From NCBI RefSeq assembly GCF_014596935.1, contig NZ_JACVXC010000003.1, positions 558,001 through 622,000 on the forward strand: DNA of 64,000 nt, read 5' to 3'. Below are positions 52,747 through 63,905 of this stretch, piece by piece; positions within the stretch are counted from its first letter, which is position 1; the number at the start of each line of letters is the position of its first letter. The notes below the pieces were generated by a model. That model saw nothing but the letters and a program-made list of their open reading frames with translations, was not told the DNA's origin and did not search any database. The stretch comes from Aestuariibaculum suncheonense (GTDB taxonomy: Bacteria > Bacteroidota > Bacteroidia > Flavobacteriales > Flavobacteriaceae). Position numbers and translations under genes: made by a program.

Positions 52747-53950
52747 TAATTTGTTTTAAAATTTTATGTATTAAATCTTTAGCTACTTCTGCTTTCGATT
52801 TTAACTGATGTTCTTCAACAGTATATTCATCATCTATAAAAGTGACTTTATTAGTATCACTTTTGAAACCGGCACCTTTATCGTTTAACGAATTTAAAAC
52901 AATTAAATTTAAATTCTTTCTTTTTAGCTTGTCTTTTGCGTTTTCCAATTCGTTATTGGTTTCTAAAGCAAAGCCTACAAGAAACTGCTTGGATTTCGCT
53001 TTTCCTAAGGATGCTAAAATATCTTGAGTTTTTTCTAACTCTAATGTTAACGTAGCATCGCTCTTTTTTATTTTCTGAGAAGCCACATCTTTTGGCTTAT
53101 AATCGGCTACTGCTGCCGAACATATCGCAATATCAACAGTTTCGTAATATTCATGCACAGCATTATACATGTCTTGCGCACTAACAACCGGTATCACCTG
53201 AATTAAGCTATGTGATACATTTTGGCTGGTTGGCCCGGAAACCAAAATGACTTCTGCTCCAAAATTAGCTGCAGATTTTGCGATTTCGAAGCCCATTTTC
53301 CCACTGGAATGATTGCCTATAAAACGTACCGGATCGATAGCCTCGTAGGTTGGACCTGCTGTGATTAAAACTTTTTTCCCTCGAAGTGGTAATTGATTGA
53401 GAATGTCATTTTCTACAAAAGATAGAATATCTTCCGGCTCTGCCATACGACCTTCACCTACCAGCCCACTGGCTAGTTCGCCACTGGTGGCCGGAATCAT
53501 AATATTTCCGTAAGATTTCAAAACTTTGAAAGAACGCAAGGTACTTTCATGTTTATACATATCCAAATCCATCGCTGGCGCAAAATACACCGGACATTTA
53601 GCCGACAAATACGTTGCTAACAAAAGATTATCGCAAACACCATTGGCCATTTTAGACAAAGTATTGGCTGTGGCTGGCGCAATAATAAACAAATCGGCCC
53701 AAAGGCCTAAATCGACATGATTGTTCCAAACGGCATTGTCGTCGTCGTCATGAGTGAATGATGAATAAACCGGATGTTTTGAAAGTGTAGATAAGGTTAA
53801 CGGGGTGATAAAATCTTTTGCAGATGGCGTCATAACGACTTTTACGTTAGCACCCGATTTTATAAATAACCTTACTAAAGAAGCTGTTTTGTAAGCGGCA
53901 ATACCACCACTAATTCCCAATAGTATGTTCTTGCCGCTTAATATTGACAT
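52739..53950 (-). CDS. coaBC: Bifunctional CoaBC (PPC decarboxylase / PPC synthetase)
   Basis: A 403-residue bifunctional enzyme that joins 4'-phosphopantothenate to cysteine and decarboxylates the product, on the way to coenzyme A. The N-terminal flavoprotein decarboxylase has GISGGIAAYKTASLVR, the active His in WNNHVDLG and PATANTLSKMANGVCDNLL. The C-terminal synthetase has LITAGPTYEAIDPVRFIGN and SSGKMGFEIA. With coaE elsewhere in the window, two of the CoA steps are present. It starts 11 bp after rpoZ ends. Confidence 0.96.
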   Translation of the reverse strand: MSILSGKNILLGISGGIAAYKTASLVRLFIKSGANVKVVMTPSAKDFITPLTLSTLSKHPVYSSFTHDDDDNAVWNNHVDLGLWADLFIIAPATANTLSKMANGVCDNLLLATYLSAKCPVYFAPAMDLDMYKHESTLRSFKVLKSYGNIMIPATSGELASGLVGEGRMAEPEDILSFVENDILNQLPLRGKKVLITAGPTYEAIDPVRFIGNHSSGKMGFEIAKSAANFGAEVILVSGPTSQNVSHSLIQVIPVVSAQDMYNAVHEYYETVDIAICSAAVADYKPKDVASQKIKKSDATLTLELEKTQDILASLGKAKSKQFLVGFALETNNELENAKDKLKRKNLNLIVLNSLNDKGAGFKSDTNKVTFIDDEYTVEEHQLKSKAEVAKDLIHKILKQINA

Positions 53951-53961
53951 TTTAAAAACGT

Positions 53962-54288
53962 TTACTGATTATCTTCCTCAGTGTTTCTAAAATAAACTTT
54001 ATCTGTTAACCATTCTTGAACGGCTAAAGCATGAGGTTTTGGTAATTTTTCGTAAAATTTAGACACCTCAATTTGCTCCTTGTTCTCAAAGATCTCTTCT
54101 AAGCTATCGTTATAAGTTGCAAACTCTTCTAACTTATCGATAAGCTCTTTTTTAATCTCTGTGTTAATTTGCTCAGCACGTCTTGCAATGATAGAAATTG
54201 ACTCATAAATGTTGCCTGTTGGCTCGTCAATTTGGTTTCTGTCGTACGTAATGGTATTAACAGGAGCATTGGTTTTCTTTAAATCCAT
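53962..54288 (-). CDS. rpoZ: RNA polymerase omega subunit, Bacteroidota type
   Basis: A 108-residue protein equivalent to RpoZ, with NIYESISIIARRAEQIN holding the conserved omega helix, and a C-terminal segment KPHALAVQEWLTDKVYFRN. It assembles with core RNA polymerase. It lies between bamD and coaBC, as in most Bacteroidota. Small and divergent from proteobacterial omega, but position and motif support the call. Confidence 0.9.
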   Translation of the reverse strand: MDLKKTNAPVNTITYDRNQIDEPTGNIYESISIIARRAEQINTEIKKELIDKLEEFATYNDSLEEIFENKEQIEVSKFYEKLPKPHALAVQEWLTDKVYFRNTEEDNQ

Positions 54289-54313
54289 CGTCTTTATAAT
54301 TTAACTTTTTATG

Positions 54314-55123
54314 CTATAACTTTTTTATCTCTTCATCTATTACAACTCCAATTTCGTTTACATCTTCAATGTGTTCTGAAGCAGCATACGATTGTTTAAA
54401 GGACTCGCAATATTCTTTCGCTTGTTCTAAACGAGGTTTCTTTAATGGAATTAAAGTTCCTCTTTTATAATCAAAACTATTAATCGCTAATTTATAAGCA
54501 GAATCTAATCTGTAATAAAACGCTTCTTCTCTTAACGACGACCCAGGAAAATCAATTACAAAATTATCAAATGATTTGATTGATGCTTCGTAATCTGAAA
54601 TCGTGTTATATTGTTTCGCGATTTCAAACGCCTTCTTTTCTAATTTAAAATCCAACTCTTTCACCAATTCGTTAGCCGCCGATAAATACTCCGATTTTGG
54701 AAACTGGTTAATAAAGGCCTGTAATTTATCAATCGCTTCTTTTGTCTCTTTTTGATCTTTAGAGTAAACAGGCGATCTCATATAATAACTTTTTGCTGCT
54801 AAATAAGAGGTTTCTTCTAACTTCTCACTTTTTGGGTAGCTTGTTGCAAAACGCTCTAACTGATATCCTGCTGTATAGTAATCTCCTATTTCGTATAACG
54901 ATTTAGAATATAAATACATTAATTTTTCAGCCTGAGGTTTTCCTCTATAACTTGCAATAAGCGGTTCAAACAACCTGTTAGCTTTGGCATACTTACCTTC
55001 GTTATAAAGTTCTTCTCCCATTTTATACTTTGCCGCAATATCTTCAGACTTTAAGGTTTTCTGATATTCGCTACAAGAGCTTAAAATTGTGATTGTTAAT
55101 AATAAATAAAGAAATCTTTTCAT
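54314..55123 (-). CDS. bamD: Outer membrane assembly lipoprotein BamD
   Basis: A 269-residue lipoprotein (ITILSSCSEY, Cys near 17) with five tetratricopeptide-like repeats: YKMGEELYNEGKYAKANRLF, YSKSLYEIGDYYTAGYQL, and similar later pairs. BamD is an essential part of the outer membrane protein insertion machinery on the periplasmic face. Gene order ahead of rpoZ is characteristic. It is the first gene of a conserved minus-strand block; a -7 element at 55225-55232 is upstream. The 190-bp gap above shows no other gene. Confidence 0.93.
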   Translation of the reverse strand: MKRFLYLLLTITILSSCSEYQKTLKSEDIAAKYKMGEELYNEGKYAKANRLFEPLIASYRGKPQAEKLMYLYSKSLYEIGDYYTAGYQLERFATSYPKSEKLEETSYLAAKSYYMRSPVYSKDQKETKEAIDKLQAFINQFPKSEYLSAANELVKELDFKLEKKAFEIAKQYNTISDYEASIKSFDNFVIDFPGSSLREEAFYYRLDSAYKLAINSFDYKRGTLIPLKKPRLEQAKEYCESFKQSYAASEHIEDVNEIGVVIDEEIKKL

Positions 55124-55224
55124 TTGTTGTTATTACCTGTTTTTATTATCAAATCTTATATGCATAACATAAACATATTTAATTTATTGTAAATATGCAC
55201 ATTTCATTGTTTTAAAACAAGATG

Positions 55225-55232
55225 CAAAATTA
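55225..55232 (-). promoter_or_regulatory. Putative -7 element for the bamD block
   Basis: Minus-strand TAATTTTG matches TAnnTTTG, 102 bp upstream of bamD. A perfect 14-bp palindrome TTGTTTTAAAACAA (55207-55220) covers the expected transcription start. Confidence 0.45.
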
Positions 55233-55314
55233 AGTTAATAATATGGATTTAAAAAATATTATTTAACGCTAAAATACTTGAAGCTTTAAAGGAACCACAA
55301 GGATTAAGTAATAT

Positions 55315-56238
55315 TTAACTTTTGTATGGTTCTATAACATCAAAAAGGTCATAATCCAAAATTAGAGTACCTTCACTATTAAAATTTTGAGCCTTAACAA
55401 ACTTGAAATCTACCTGAGTGTTCTTTAGATCGTAGGAATGAATTTTATGAACTTCCTGATTGAAAGATTCGTCGTAATAACTTATCATAATAATTAATTC
55501 TCCATGTAGATTTTTAATCTCTTCGTTGGAATAATGAAATAGCGGACTTTCTTCATCCAATTCATGAACAACTGTCCATGTCGTTGGTAAATAATCTATG
55601 GCATCACGCTCGAGATTTAACAAATAAAAATTATTCTCGTAAACACCTGAATTATTAGGTTGTGAAAGCATTAATGTTACCGAAATTTTAGGCTGAATCA
55701 TCACCGATTTTCTATCGTTAACCAGCCTAAACATGATGGCACGATGATCTTTAAAATCACGAAGAATTAAATGGTCACTAAACCTGACTGCCGATCGTGG
55801 CTTAGAAAACCGACCGTAAATTAAACCGGTTACAAAGGCAAACAACATTAACCCTAAAAAGGATTCTATAGACGCTACCATACCACTCAACAATCCTTGT
55901 GGTGCTAGCGCCCCATAACCAACCGTAGTGAAGGTTTGTGTACTAAAGAAAAAAGCATTGAAAAAATCCTGAACAGGGCTACCTGATAAAGCTGTAATTT
56001 CTTCGATGCCGATTACAAGATAAATTAAAGCAAAAACGGCATTAATTAAAAAGCCTACCAAAAAGGATAGGCTGAAAAAATAAAACCACGAAATATTTAC
56101 CAAAAAATGATACGCTTCGGAAAATTTTCGTGGTTTATTCTGATATTTTAAATTAAAAGATCCATCAGGATTAAGCATACGTTTGGCATCCTGCACAGAG
56201 GCATTCCCTACTCCCGGATCTTTTATTTTATGTATCAC
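55315..56238 (-). CDS. Inward-rectifier-type potassium channel
   Basis: A 307-residue bacterial Kir-type channel. Helix 1 lies about 50-75, the pore loop carries the selectivity filter TVGYG at 105-109, and helix 2 about 116-141. The C-terminal ~160 residues are the cytoplasmic immunoglobulin-like Kir domain (RFSDHLILRDFKDHRAIMFR to EELIIMISYYDESFNQEVH-type strands). The start is GTG at 56238, giving IHKIKDPGVGN, similar to relatives' N-termini. It follows dapA by 1 bp and is probably expressed with it; why a lysine-pathway gene precedes it is unclear. Confidence 0.9.
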   Translation of the reverse strand: MIHKIKDPGVGNASVQDAKRMLNPDGSFNLKYQNKPRKFSEAYHFLVNISWFYFFSLSFLVGFLINAVFALIYLVIGIEEITALSGSPVQDFFNAFFFSTQTFTTVGYGALAPQGLLSGMVASIESFLGLMLFAFVTGLIYGRFSKPRSAVRFSDHLILRDFKDHRAIMFRLVNDRKSVMIQPKISVTLMLSQPNNSGVYENNFYLLNLERDAIDYLPTTWTVVHELDEESPLFHYSNEEIKNLHGELIIMISYYDESFNQEVHKIHSYDLKNTQVDFKFVKAQNFNSEGTLILDYDLFDVIEPYKS

Positions 56239-56239
56239 A

Positions 56240-57118
56240 TTAACAGTTTGCTAAAAACAATTTTACTTTAGCTTTTAACGCATCAGATGCTGGTACTAAT
56301 GGCAATCTTACCGTGTCTTGACAAAGGCCTAAAGCTTCAAAAACACCTTTAATTCCTGCTGGATTATTTTCTTCAAAAATATATCCAATAACATCCATTA
56401 ATTTATAATGAAGTTTAAAAGCATCTTTAGCATTTCCTGCCAATCCTAAGCGAATCATTTCTGAAAATTCTTTAGGAAATCCTTGACCAATTACAGAAAT
56501 CACTCCCGCTCCACCTGCTAAAACCACACCTAAAGCTAAGTCGTCGTCACCTGAAATAATAGCAAAATCTTCTGGACTGTTTTTTAGTAACTCATAATAT
56601 TGAGCTATATTATTTCCAGCTTCTTTAACGGCTACCACATTAGCAAAATCGTTAGCTAAACGTAGGGTTGTAGACACATCCATATTTTTAGAGGTACGTC
56701 CTGGTACATTGTAAAGAATCACATCAATCGGGCAAGCTTCAGCAACGGCTTTAAAGTGCTGGTAAATACCTTCCTGAGTTGGCTTACTATAATATGGCGA
56801 TACCGATAAAATAGCATCCATTTCACTTAAATCAGTCGACTTTATTTCTTCTACAACCTGAGCTGTGTTATTTCCGCCAATACCTAAAACCATAGGCACG
56901 CGACCATTATTTGCTTTAACTACCGTTTCAACAACTTCCTTCTTCTCTTCTTTTGTTAATGTAACAACTTCTCCAGTTGTTCCACAAATTACAAGATACT
57001 CAACACCATTTTCAATATTGAAATTCACGATATTAATCAAAGCCTCATGGTCCACACTTAAATCTGTTTTAAACGGCGTAACCAAAGCAACTCCAGTTCC
57101 TAGAAACTTACTATTCAT
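56240..57118 (-). CDS. dapA: 4-hydroxy-tetrahydrodipicolinate synthase
   Basis: It condenses pyruvate and aspartate semialdehyde in lysine and diaminopimelate synthesis. The 292-residue aldolase has [17 protein letters not shown] near 45, the Tyr of [14 protein letters not shown] near 133 and Schiff-base lysine in [10 protein letters not shown] near 160, then ISGDDDLAL. Two bases separate it from the DUF6913-like gene above, and one from the channel gene below, so the three form a tight minus-strand operon. Confidence 0.95.
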   Translation of the reverse strand: MNSKFLGTGVALVTPFKTDLSVDHEALINIVNFNIENGVEYLVICGTTGEVVTLTKEEKKEVVETVVKANNGRVPMVLGIGGNNTAQVVEEIKSTDLSEMDAILSVSPYYSKPTQEGIYQHFKAVAEACPIDVILYNVPGRTSKNMDVSTTLRLANDFANVVAVKEAGNNIAQYYELLKNSPEDFAIISGDDDLALGVVLAGGAGVISVIGQGFPKEFSEMIRLGLAGNAKDAFKLHYKLMDVIGYIFEENNPAGIKGVFEALGLCQDTVRLPLVPASDALKAKVKLFLANC

Positions 57119-57120
57119 TT

Positions 57121-57639
57121 TTAAATTTTATTTAATATAGTTAAGTATTTAAAAAGCTCATTTTTAAATACATCAAATTCATTCATTTTGGTTTTAATAA
57201 TTAAATCGTTTAAACGCTCATCGTTTTGCAAAACACCTATTTTAAATTTTGCTTTCGATAAGGCAGTCATCAATTTTAATTCTAAAACATCTTTGCTGTA
57301 AAAGCTTACAAGAGCATCAAACTCTGTTTTTATAAAAGCCTGTAATTCTGAATTATTCACTGACCCCTTCCAACCAAAATCTTTAAAATTATAACAAACA
57401 TCCCAAGTACTTTGTAATTCTATTTCTCGCTGTGAAAAAGCGATGATTTTCAACCTATCAGGGCGCACATTTAGTTTATCGGCCAAGATTCTAAATTGCT
57501 CGAAGTTCTCCGCCTCATCATAATTAAAGATAATACCTAAACTTTCAATTTTACTATCATCAACCCTACCCTGTCGTTCATTTAACAGTTTGTTTAAGTA
57601 CTTTTTATTAGATTTTTCTTTAAAACCTTTTAAAATCAT
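57121..57639 (-). CDS. Small cytosolic protein, DUF6913-like
   Basis: A 172-residue protein without signal or membrane segment. It begins [19 protein letters not shown] and has [31 protein letters not shown] and [20 protein letters not shown], a pattern seen in flavobacterial proteins next to dapA that I recall as DUF6913. Function unknown. It is first in the dapA-channel operon, with a -7 element at 57658-57665. Confidence 0.72.
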   Translation of the reverse strand: MILKGFKEKSNKKYLNKLLNERQGRVDDSKIESLGIIFNYDEAENFEQFRILADKLNVRPDRLKIIAFSQREIELQSTWDVCYNFKDFGWKGSVNNSELQAFIKTEFDALVSFYSKDVLELKLMTALSKAKFKIGVLQNDERLNDLIIKTKMNEFDVFKNELFKYLTILNKI

Positions 57640-57657
57640 TTATCTTTAAAATTTGCG

Positions 57658-57665
57658 CAAAGGTA
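57658..57665 (-). promoter_or_regulatory. Putative -7 element for the DUF6913-dapA-channel operon
   Basis: Minus-strand TACCTTTG matches TAnnTTTG, 18 bp upstream of the ATG. The plus strand of the same short divergent gap carries TATCTTTA at 57641-57648, a near match for the nucleotidase genes. Confidence 0.45.
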
Positions 57666-57697
57666 ACAAAACTAGATTCAAAACATCTACTAAAACT

Positions 57698-58459
57698 ATG
57701 AGGTTTACATTTTTAATTTATTTGTTATATATATCACTTTTTTTGAGTTGCAAACAACCGGAATACCATCTAAAAAAAATTGAAGGTAAGCTAATACCAA
57801 TCTCTGATACTCTAAGCGAAATACAGAAAATTGATAGCTTCATAGCTCCATTCCGAGCTCATATTAATCGAGATTTAGATAGTGTTTTAGCATATTCGGC
57901 AGGTACGTATTCCAGAGATGACGGACAGCTTAACACCCCTATAGGAAACTTAATGGCTGATATGATTTACGAACAAGCTAATCCTGTTTTTAAAAGTCGA
58001 ACCGGAAAAGATATCGATATGGTTTTACTTAGTTACGGAGGTGTACGTACTATTGTGTCAAAAGGCGATATAACTACTAGAACTGCTTTTGAGCTCATGC
58101 CTTTTGAAAATACTATTTATGTAGTTGCTATGAATGCTTCACAAATAAACACCATGATACAGTATTTATGCAAAGCAAAAAAAGCCCATCCATTCTCAAA
58201 ACTTAAATTAACCGTAGATCAGGATTACCAAATTATAAACGCCACGATTAAGAACCAACCTATAGACCAAAACAAAATCTATTATGTCGCCACACACGAT
58301 TATTTATATAATGGTGGTGATAATATGACTTTTTTTAAACCAAACGATAGTCTATACAAACTTAACTACAAAGTAAGAAATGCTTTAATTGACTACTTAA
58401 AAAAAGTTGACACTATTAGCCCAAGCATTGACGACCGATTCACGCAACTCACCCTTTAA
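57698..58459 (+). CDS. 5'-nucleotidase C-terminal domain lipoprotein
   Basis: A 253-residue lipoprotein (signal MRFTFLIYLLYISLFLSC, Cys18) made only of the C-terminal substrate-binding domain of UshA-type 5'-nucleotidases (PF02872). Signs are TPIGNLMADMIYEQ, DMVLLSYGGVRTIVSKGDITT, AFELMPFENTIYVVAM and ATHDYLYNGGDNMTFF. The catalytic metallophosphatase domain is absent and is encoded by the next gene 9 bp downstream. The ATG at 57698 is chosen over a TTG at 57653. The two products probably assemble as a split 5'-nucleotidase in the periplasm. Confidence 0.88.
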   Translation: MRFTFLIYLLYISLFLSCKQPEYHLKKIEGKLIPISDTLSEIQKIDSFIAPFRAHINRDLDSVLAYSAGTYSRDDGQLNTPIGNLMADMIYEQANPVFKSRTGKDIDMVLLSYGGVRTIVSKGDITTRTAFELMPFENTIYVVAMNASQINTMIQYLCKAKKAHPFSKLKLTVDQDYQIINATIKNQPIDQNKIYYVATHDYLYNGGDNMTFFKPNDSLYKLNYKVRNALIDYLKKVDTISPSIDDRFTQLTL

Positions 58460-58468
58460 GCACCTATT

Positions 58469-59386
58469 ATGAAACGTAGAGATTTTATTCAACAAGCTTC
58501 GACTACCACAGCGTTAATAACTTTAGGCGGTGTCGGACTTCAATCGTTTATAAGAAAACCAAACACAAAACAAATTACCATACTTCACACCAATGATGTG
58601 CATAGCCATATCGATCCGTTTGGTCCTGAGGACGGTAAATACCCGAATATGGGTGGTGTTGCCCGACGTGCAAGTTTAGTTGAATCCATCAGAAAAGAAA
58701 ACCCGAATACTCTATTACTGGATGCCGGTGATATTTTTCAAGGGACTCCCTATTTTAATTATTATGGAGGTGAACTGGAATTCAAACTCATGAGCATGCT
58801 AAAATATGATGCTGCAACTCTTGGGAATCACGATTTCGACAATGGTATCGACGGACTTTATGCGCAACTACCCCATGCCAAATTTGATTTTATTTGTTCT
58901 AATTACGATTTTTCAAATACGATAATGGACACACATACCAAACCTTATAAAGTTTTTATGATTGATGGTATAAAAATCGGAATTTTCGGCCTAGGTATTA
59001 AATTGAAAGGACTTGTAGATAGCGATAACTATAAAGAAACAAAATATCTAGATCCTATTGAAACTGCTCAAGAAATGACGCGCATTTTAAAAACCGAGCA
59101 ACACTGCGATTTGGTTATCTGCTTATCACACTTGGGATATTTTTATAAGGAAAAACCAGATCATTTATGTGATTTAAAAGTAGCTGAACTTACCAAAGAC
59201 ATCGATTTAATTATTGGCGGACATACACATACTTTTTTACCCAAACCAACAGTAGTTAAAAATAATGAAGGACAAAATATGCTGGTTAACCAAGTTGGCT
59301 ATTGGGGAATTAACCTGGGGAGAATAGATTTTTATTTTGACTGTGATAAAAATAAATCGGCTAACGGAACTTCTATAATCGTTTAA
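58469..59386 (+). CDS. Metallophosphatase domain of a split 5'-nucleotidase
   Basis: A 305-residue calcineurin-type metallophosphatase, equal to the N-terminal domain of UshA. Metal motifs are LHTNDVHSH (His40, Asp43, His45), LLLDAGDIFQGTPYFNYY, GNHDFDNG near 118 and GGHTHTFL near 249. The N-terminus KRRDFIQQASTTTALITLGG resembles a twin-arginine signal. It lacks the C-terminal nucleotidase domain, supplied by the gene just upstream. Its stop overlaps the next minus-strand stop by 4 bp. Confidence 0.88.
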   Translation: MKRRDFIQQASTTTALITLGGVGLQSFIRKPNTKQITILHTNDVHSHIDPFGPEDGKYPNMGGVARRASLVESIRKENPNTLLLDAGDIFQGTPYFNYYGGELEFKLMSMLKYDAATLGNHDFDNGIDGLYAQLPHAKFDFICSNYDFSNTIMDTHTKPYKVFMIDGIKIGIFGLGIKLKGLVDSDNYKETKYLDPIETAQEMTRILKTEQHCDLVICLSHLGYFYKEKPDHLCDLKVAELTKDIDLIIGGHTHTFLPKPTVVKNNEGQNMLVNQVGYWGINLGRIDFYFDCDKNKSANGTSIIV

Positions 59387-60120
59387 ACCAAAACATTATT
59401 TCTGTTAAAAGCACTCCCTAATGAAACATCTTCTTCATTAGTAGTTGTATACTTAAACAAAAAGTATAGAGCTGTCGCGTATAAAAGACGTTCAATAACT
59501 ACAAATTCTAAATGATGCACATAATAAAGGCTTACGTAATTTAAAGCTACAGAAAACGACAAGCTAACTGTTGCTATTAAAAATTGTCCCGATTTTTTAG
59601 TTTGTGTATTCAAGTAAACTCCGAATGAAATAAAGCCCAACAAAACTAAGCTAAGGCTTTTTGCTCCGAACAACTGCAATTCGATAATACTATTAACCAA
59701 GTCTTGTAATACTTGATAAATCTGAAATAAAAAAAACAATACAATAGAAAATACACCTATTAAATATCCTCCAACTAAAGACTGCACTTCCGATAATTTA
59801 AACTTCGGCAAAACCATTATCAACAAATACATGAAGCCTAAAAAATAAAAAACACTGGACGCTTTAATTAACGCATCGTCTTCAAAGAACAAACAAGAGG
59901 CATCACCTAAAAAAGAAAAGAGCAAAAATGCAATAAAACTGAACGTTAAATATTTGTATTTCGAAAAGTAGAGTATTAAAAATAAAGGTATAAACAACAG
60001 TAAGCTATAAGTCATGAGCGAAGTACTCGACGTCATGACCGCTATAAAACTTACAGCTATTAATAACGACAAAGCCAACACAAAGACTTTATCGCTGATA
60101 TTTGCAATCCAGTTTTTCAT
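59383..60120 (-). CDS. YhhN-like multi-pass membrane protein
   Basis: A 245-residue protein with about eight hydrophobic helices; the second and third surround a FLGDASCLFFEDDALIKASS segment typical of YhhN family (PF07947) membrane proteins, some of which are lysoplasmalogenases. The C-terminus is cytoplasmic and short. A similar gene follows upstream in the same direction, 117 bp away, suggesting an old duplication. Whether it hydrolyses lysoplasmalogen is not established. Confidence 0.7.
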   Translation of the reverse strand: MKNWIANISDKVFVLALSLLIAVSFIAVMTSSTSLMTYSLLLFIPLFLILYFSKYKYLTFSFIAFLLFSFLGDASCLFFEDDALIKASSVFYFLGFMYLLIMVLPKFKLSEVQSLVGGYLIGVFSIVLFFLFQIYQVLQDLVNSIIELQLFGAKSLSLVLLGFISFGVYLNTQTKKSGQFLIATVSLSFSVALNYVSLYYVHHLEFVVIERLLYATALYFLFKYTTTNEEDVSLGSAFNRNNVLV

Positions 60121-60236
60121 GGTGATTTCATAAGTAGGTTATACCAAACTTAATGAAATTTTACATTTCATACGAAAAAACAAACACTTAATCGATGAAA
60201 TACCTCAATATTTTAAATATTAAAGAGAAAATCTAT

Positions 60237-60950
60237 TTAAGATACCATATTTAATTCTTCTCGTTTCACGTCTAACAATTTGGATTGCAGATAAAAGAAG
60301 TAGAAACCAACCAAGTACAATGTAGTTGATAATAAATTAAGTAAGTTTCGTTCTGCTACATAAGTATAAGCCACCCACATCACTTCTGCAAAGACCACGC
60401 ATAAAACCCCTAAAAACAAATACAACGACTTGACATTGTCCTTATAAAAATACCCTAACAGGGCTGTAGACAACAAAGATAACAACACCATATTGTAAAC
60501 TAGTTCTACATAATACTCATTAGTTACCGATACAAAAGGTTTTACAATATTCTGCAAAACATAAACAATATAAACACTCAATACAGACAAGACCAATATA
60601 TGAATAAAATAGTGCCTTATAAGCTGTTTAATACTGATTGATTTACAAATTTCAATCAATAAACAAGTATAGGCCAATATATAAAGACTGTTACCTAAAT
60701 AATAATCTATTCTCTTATATAATACTATATCTTCCCCAAATACTAACAGTTCAGAAACAGAATACAAGACTAAAAACAAAGAAAAAAATAAAGATTTGTT
60801 TTTCACCTTAACAAAGTAAACAACTGCAATGGCTGGCAGGATTAACGAGCTAGCATAATGCGCCAATTCATCACGACCTGTAACCTGAAAGAGTACAAAC
60901 AAAATGTAAATTAATATAACCAAACCCTCTAATATTTTCGATTTAAGCAT
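60237..60950 (-). CDS. Second YhhN-like multi-pass membrane protein
   Basis: A 237-residue protein with about eight helices, similar in layout to its downstream neighbour: an early SSLILPAIAVVYFVKVKNKS pair and an acidic FGEDIVLYKRIDYYLGNSLY loop. The ATG at 60950 (MLKSKILEGLVILIYIL) is chosen over a TTG at 60995 that would lead into ligA's end region. Its sequence is diverged from family consensus, so membrane protein is certain and the family is only likely. It lies 80 bp past the ligA stop, so it may be co-transcribed with it. Confidence 0.6.
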   Translation of the reverse strand: MLKSKILEGLVILIYILFVLFQVTGRDELAHYASSLILPAIAVVYFVKVKNKSLFFSLFLVLYSVSELLVFGEDIVLYKRIDYYLGNSLYILAYTCLLIEICKSISIKQLIRHYFIHILVLSVLSVYIVYVLQNIVKPFVSVTNEYYVELVYNMVLLSLLSTALLGYFYKDNVKSLYLFLGVLCVVFAEVMWVAYTYVAERNLLNLLSTTLYLVGFYFFYLQSKLLDVKREELNMVS

Positions 60951-61030
60951 GATAGCAATCAAATTCTTAAAAGCAAATATAAACAAATAATGCAATTAGA
61001 CGGTAAAAAAGTACTTTTTATCGATAAAAA

Positions 61031-63037
<2,007 letters not shown>

Positions 63038-63041
63038 TTAT

Positions 63042-63905
63042 CTAATGCTTTTCTCCTTTTATCATTCTATCTTTCTTGAAGATATCTTGTTTTAATTGAA
63101 TATTTACAAAATTGTTAGCTGTTAATAAATGAATCATCTCTCGACCTAAAAATTCATTAATCTCAAAAAACAAAGCACCACCGCGTTCCAAATTTATAAC
63201 AGCATATTGCGCAATCGCTTTGTAAAACAGTAACGGATTCTCATCTTTTACAAACAACGCTAAATGCGGTTCATTATTTAACACATTAGGTTTCATCAAC
63301 TGCTTTTCCTGTTCTCGTACATATGGTGGATTCGACACAATAACACTAAATTTTAAATTTTTAAAAGTGTCGCTCCAGGTTTCAGGCTTTAAAATATTAG
63401 CCTCAATAAATTCTATTGAAACATCATTCAACTCAGCATTCTGTTTAGCCATTTTTAAAGCACCTTCGCTCACATCTAAAGCATAAACCTTGGCATTCGG
63501 TATATGTTTAGCTAACGAAATAGCAATGCAGCCACTCCCCGTACCAATATCCAGAATATTTAATTCGGCAGAATTGGTTTTAGGCTGATGGTTCACAATC
63601 CACTCCACCAATTCTTCTGTTTCAGGGCGAGGAATCAATGTATAAGGATTCACTTTAAATGACAATCCGTAAAATTCCGTTTCCCCTAAAATGTATTGAA
63701 TCGGTTGTTCGTCTTTTAACTGCTCTAAAGCATCAAACATGGATGAATAGTTTTCAACTGCAAAATCAGTATCCATCGCCAGTTTAATTCTGGAGACATT
63801 ATAAAACGATTCTATCAACAGAAAAAAGAAGCTATCAACCTCTTCTTTTCCGTAAATCGCATCTAATTCCAGATGAAACTGCTGTTGTATTTCTTTTAAT
63901 TTCAT
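63042..63905 (-). CDS. prmC: Peptide chain release factor methyltransferase PrmC
   Basis: A 287-residue SAM-dependent enzyme that methylates the Gln of the GGQ motif in release factors. Signs are the N-terminal helical part with PIQYILGETEFYG, the FKVNPYTLIPRPETEELV segment, SAM loop ILDIGTGSGCIAISLAKH near 116 and the catalytic NPPY in VIVSNPPYV near 190. Transcribed ahead of ligA. The last 95 bases of the window show no further gene. Confidence 0.94.
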   Translation of the reverse strand: MKLKEIQQQFHLELDAIYGKEEVDSFFFLLIESFYNVSRIKLAMDTDFAVENYSSMFDALEQLKDEQPIQYILGETEFYGLSFKVNPYTLIPRPETEELVEWIVNHQPKTNSAELNILDIGTGSGCIAISLAKHIPNAKVYALDVSEGALKMAKQNAELNDVSIEFIEANILKPETWSDTFKNLKFSVIVSNPPYVREQEKQLMKPNVLNNEPHLALFVKDENPLLFYKAIAQYAVINLERGGALFFEINEFLGREMIHLLTANNFVNIQLKQDIFKKDRMIKGEKH

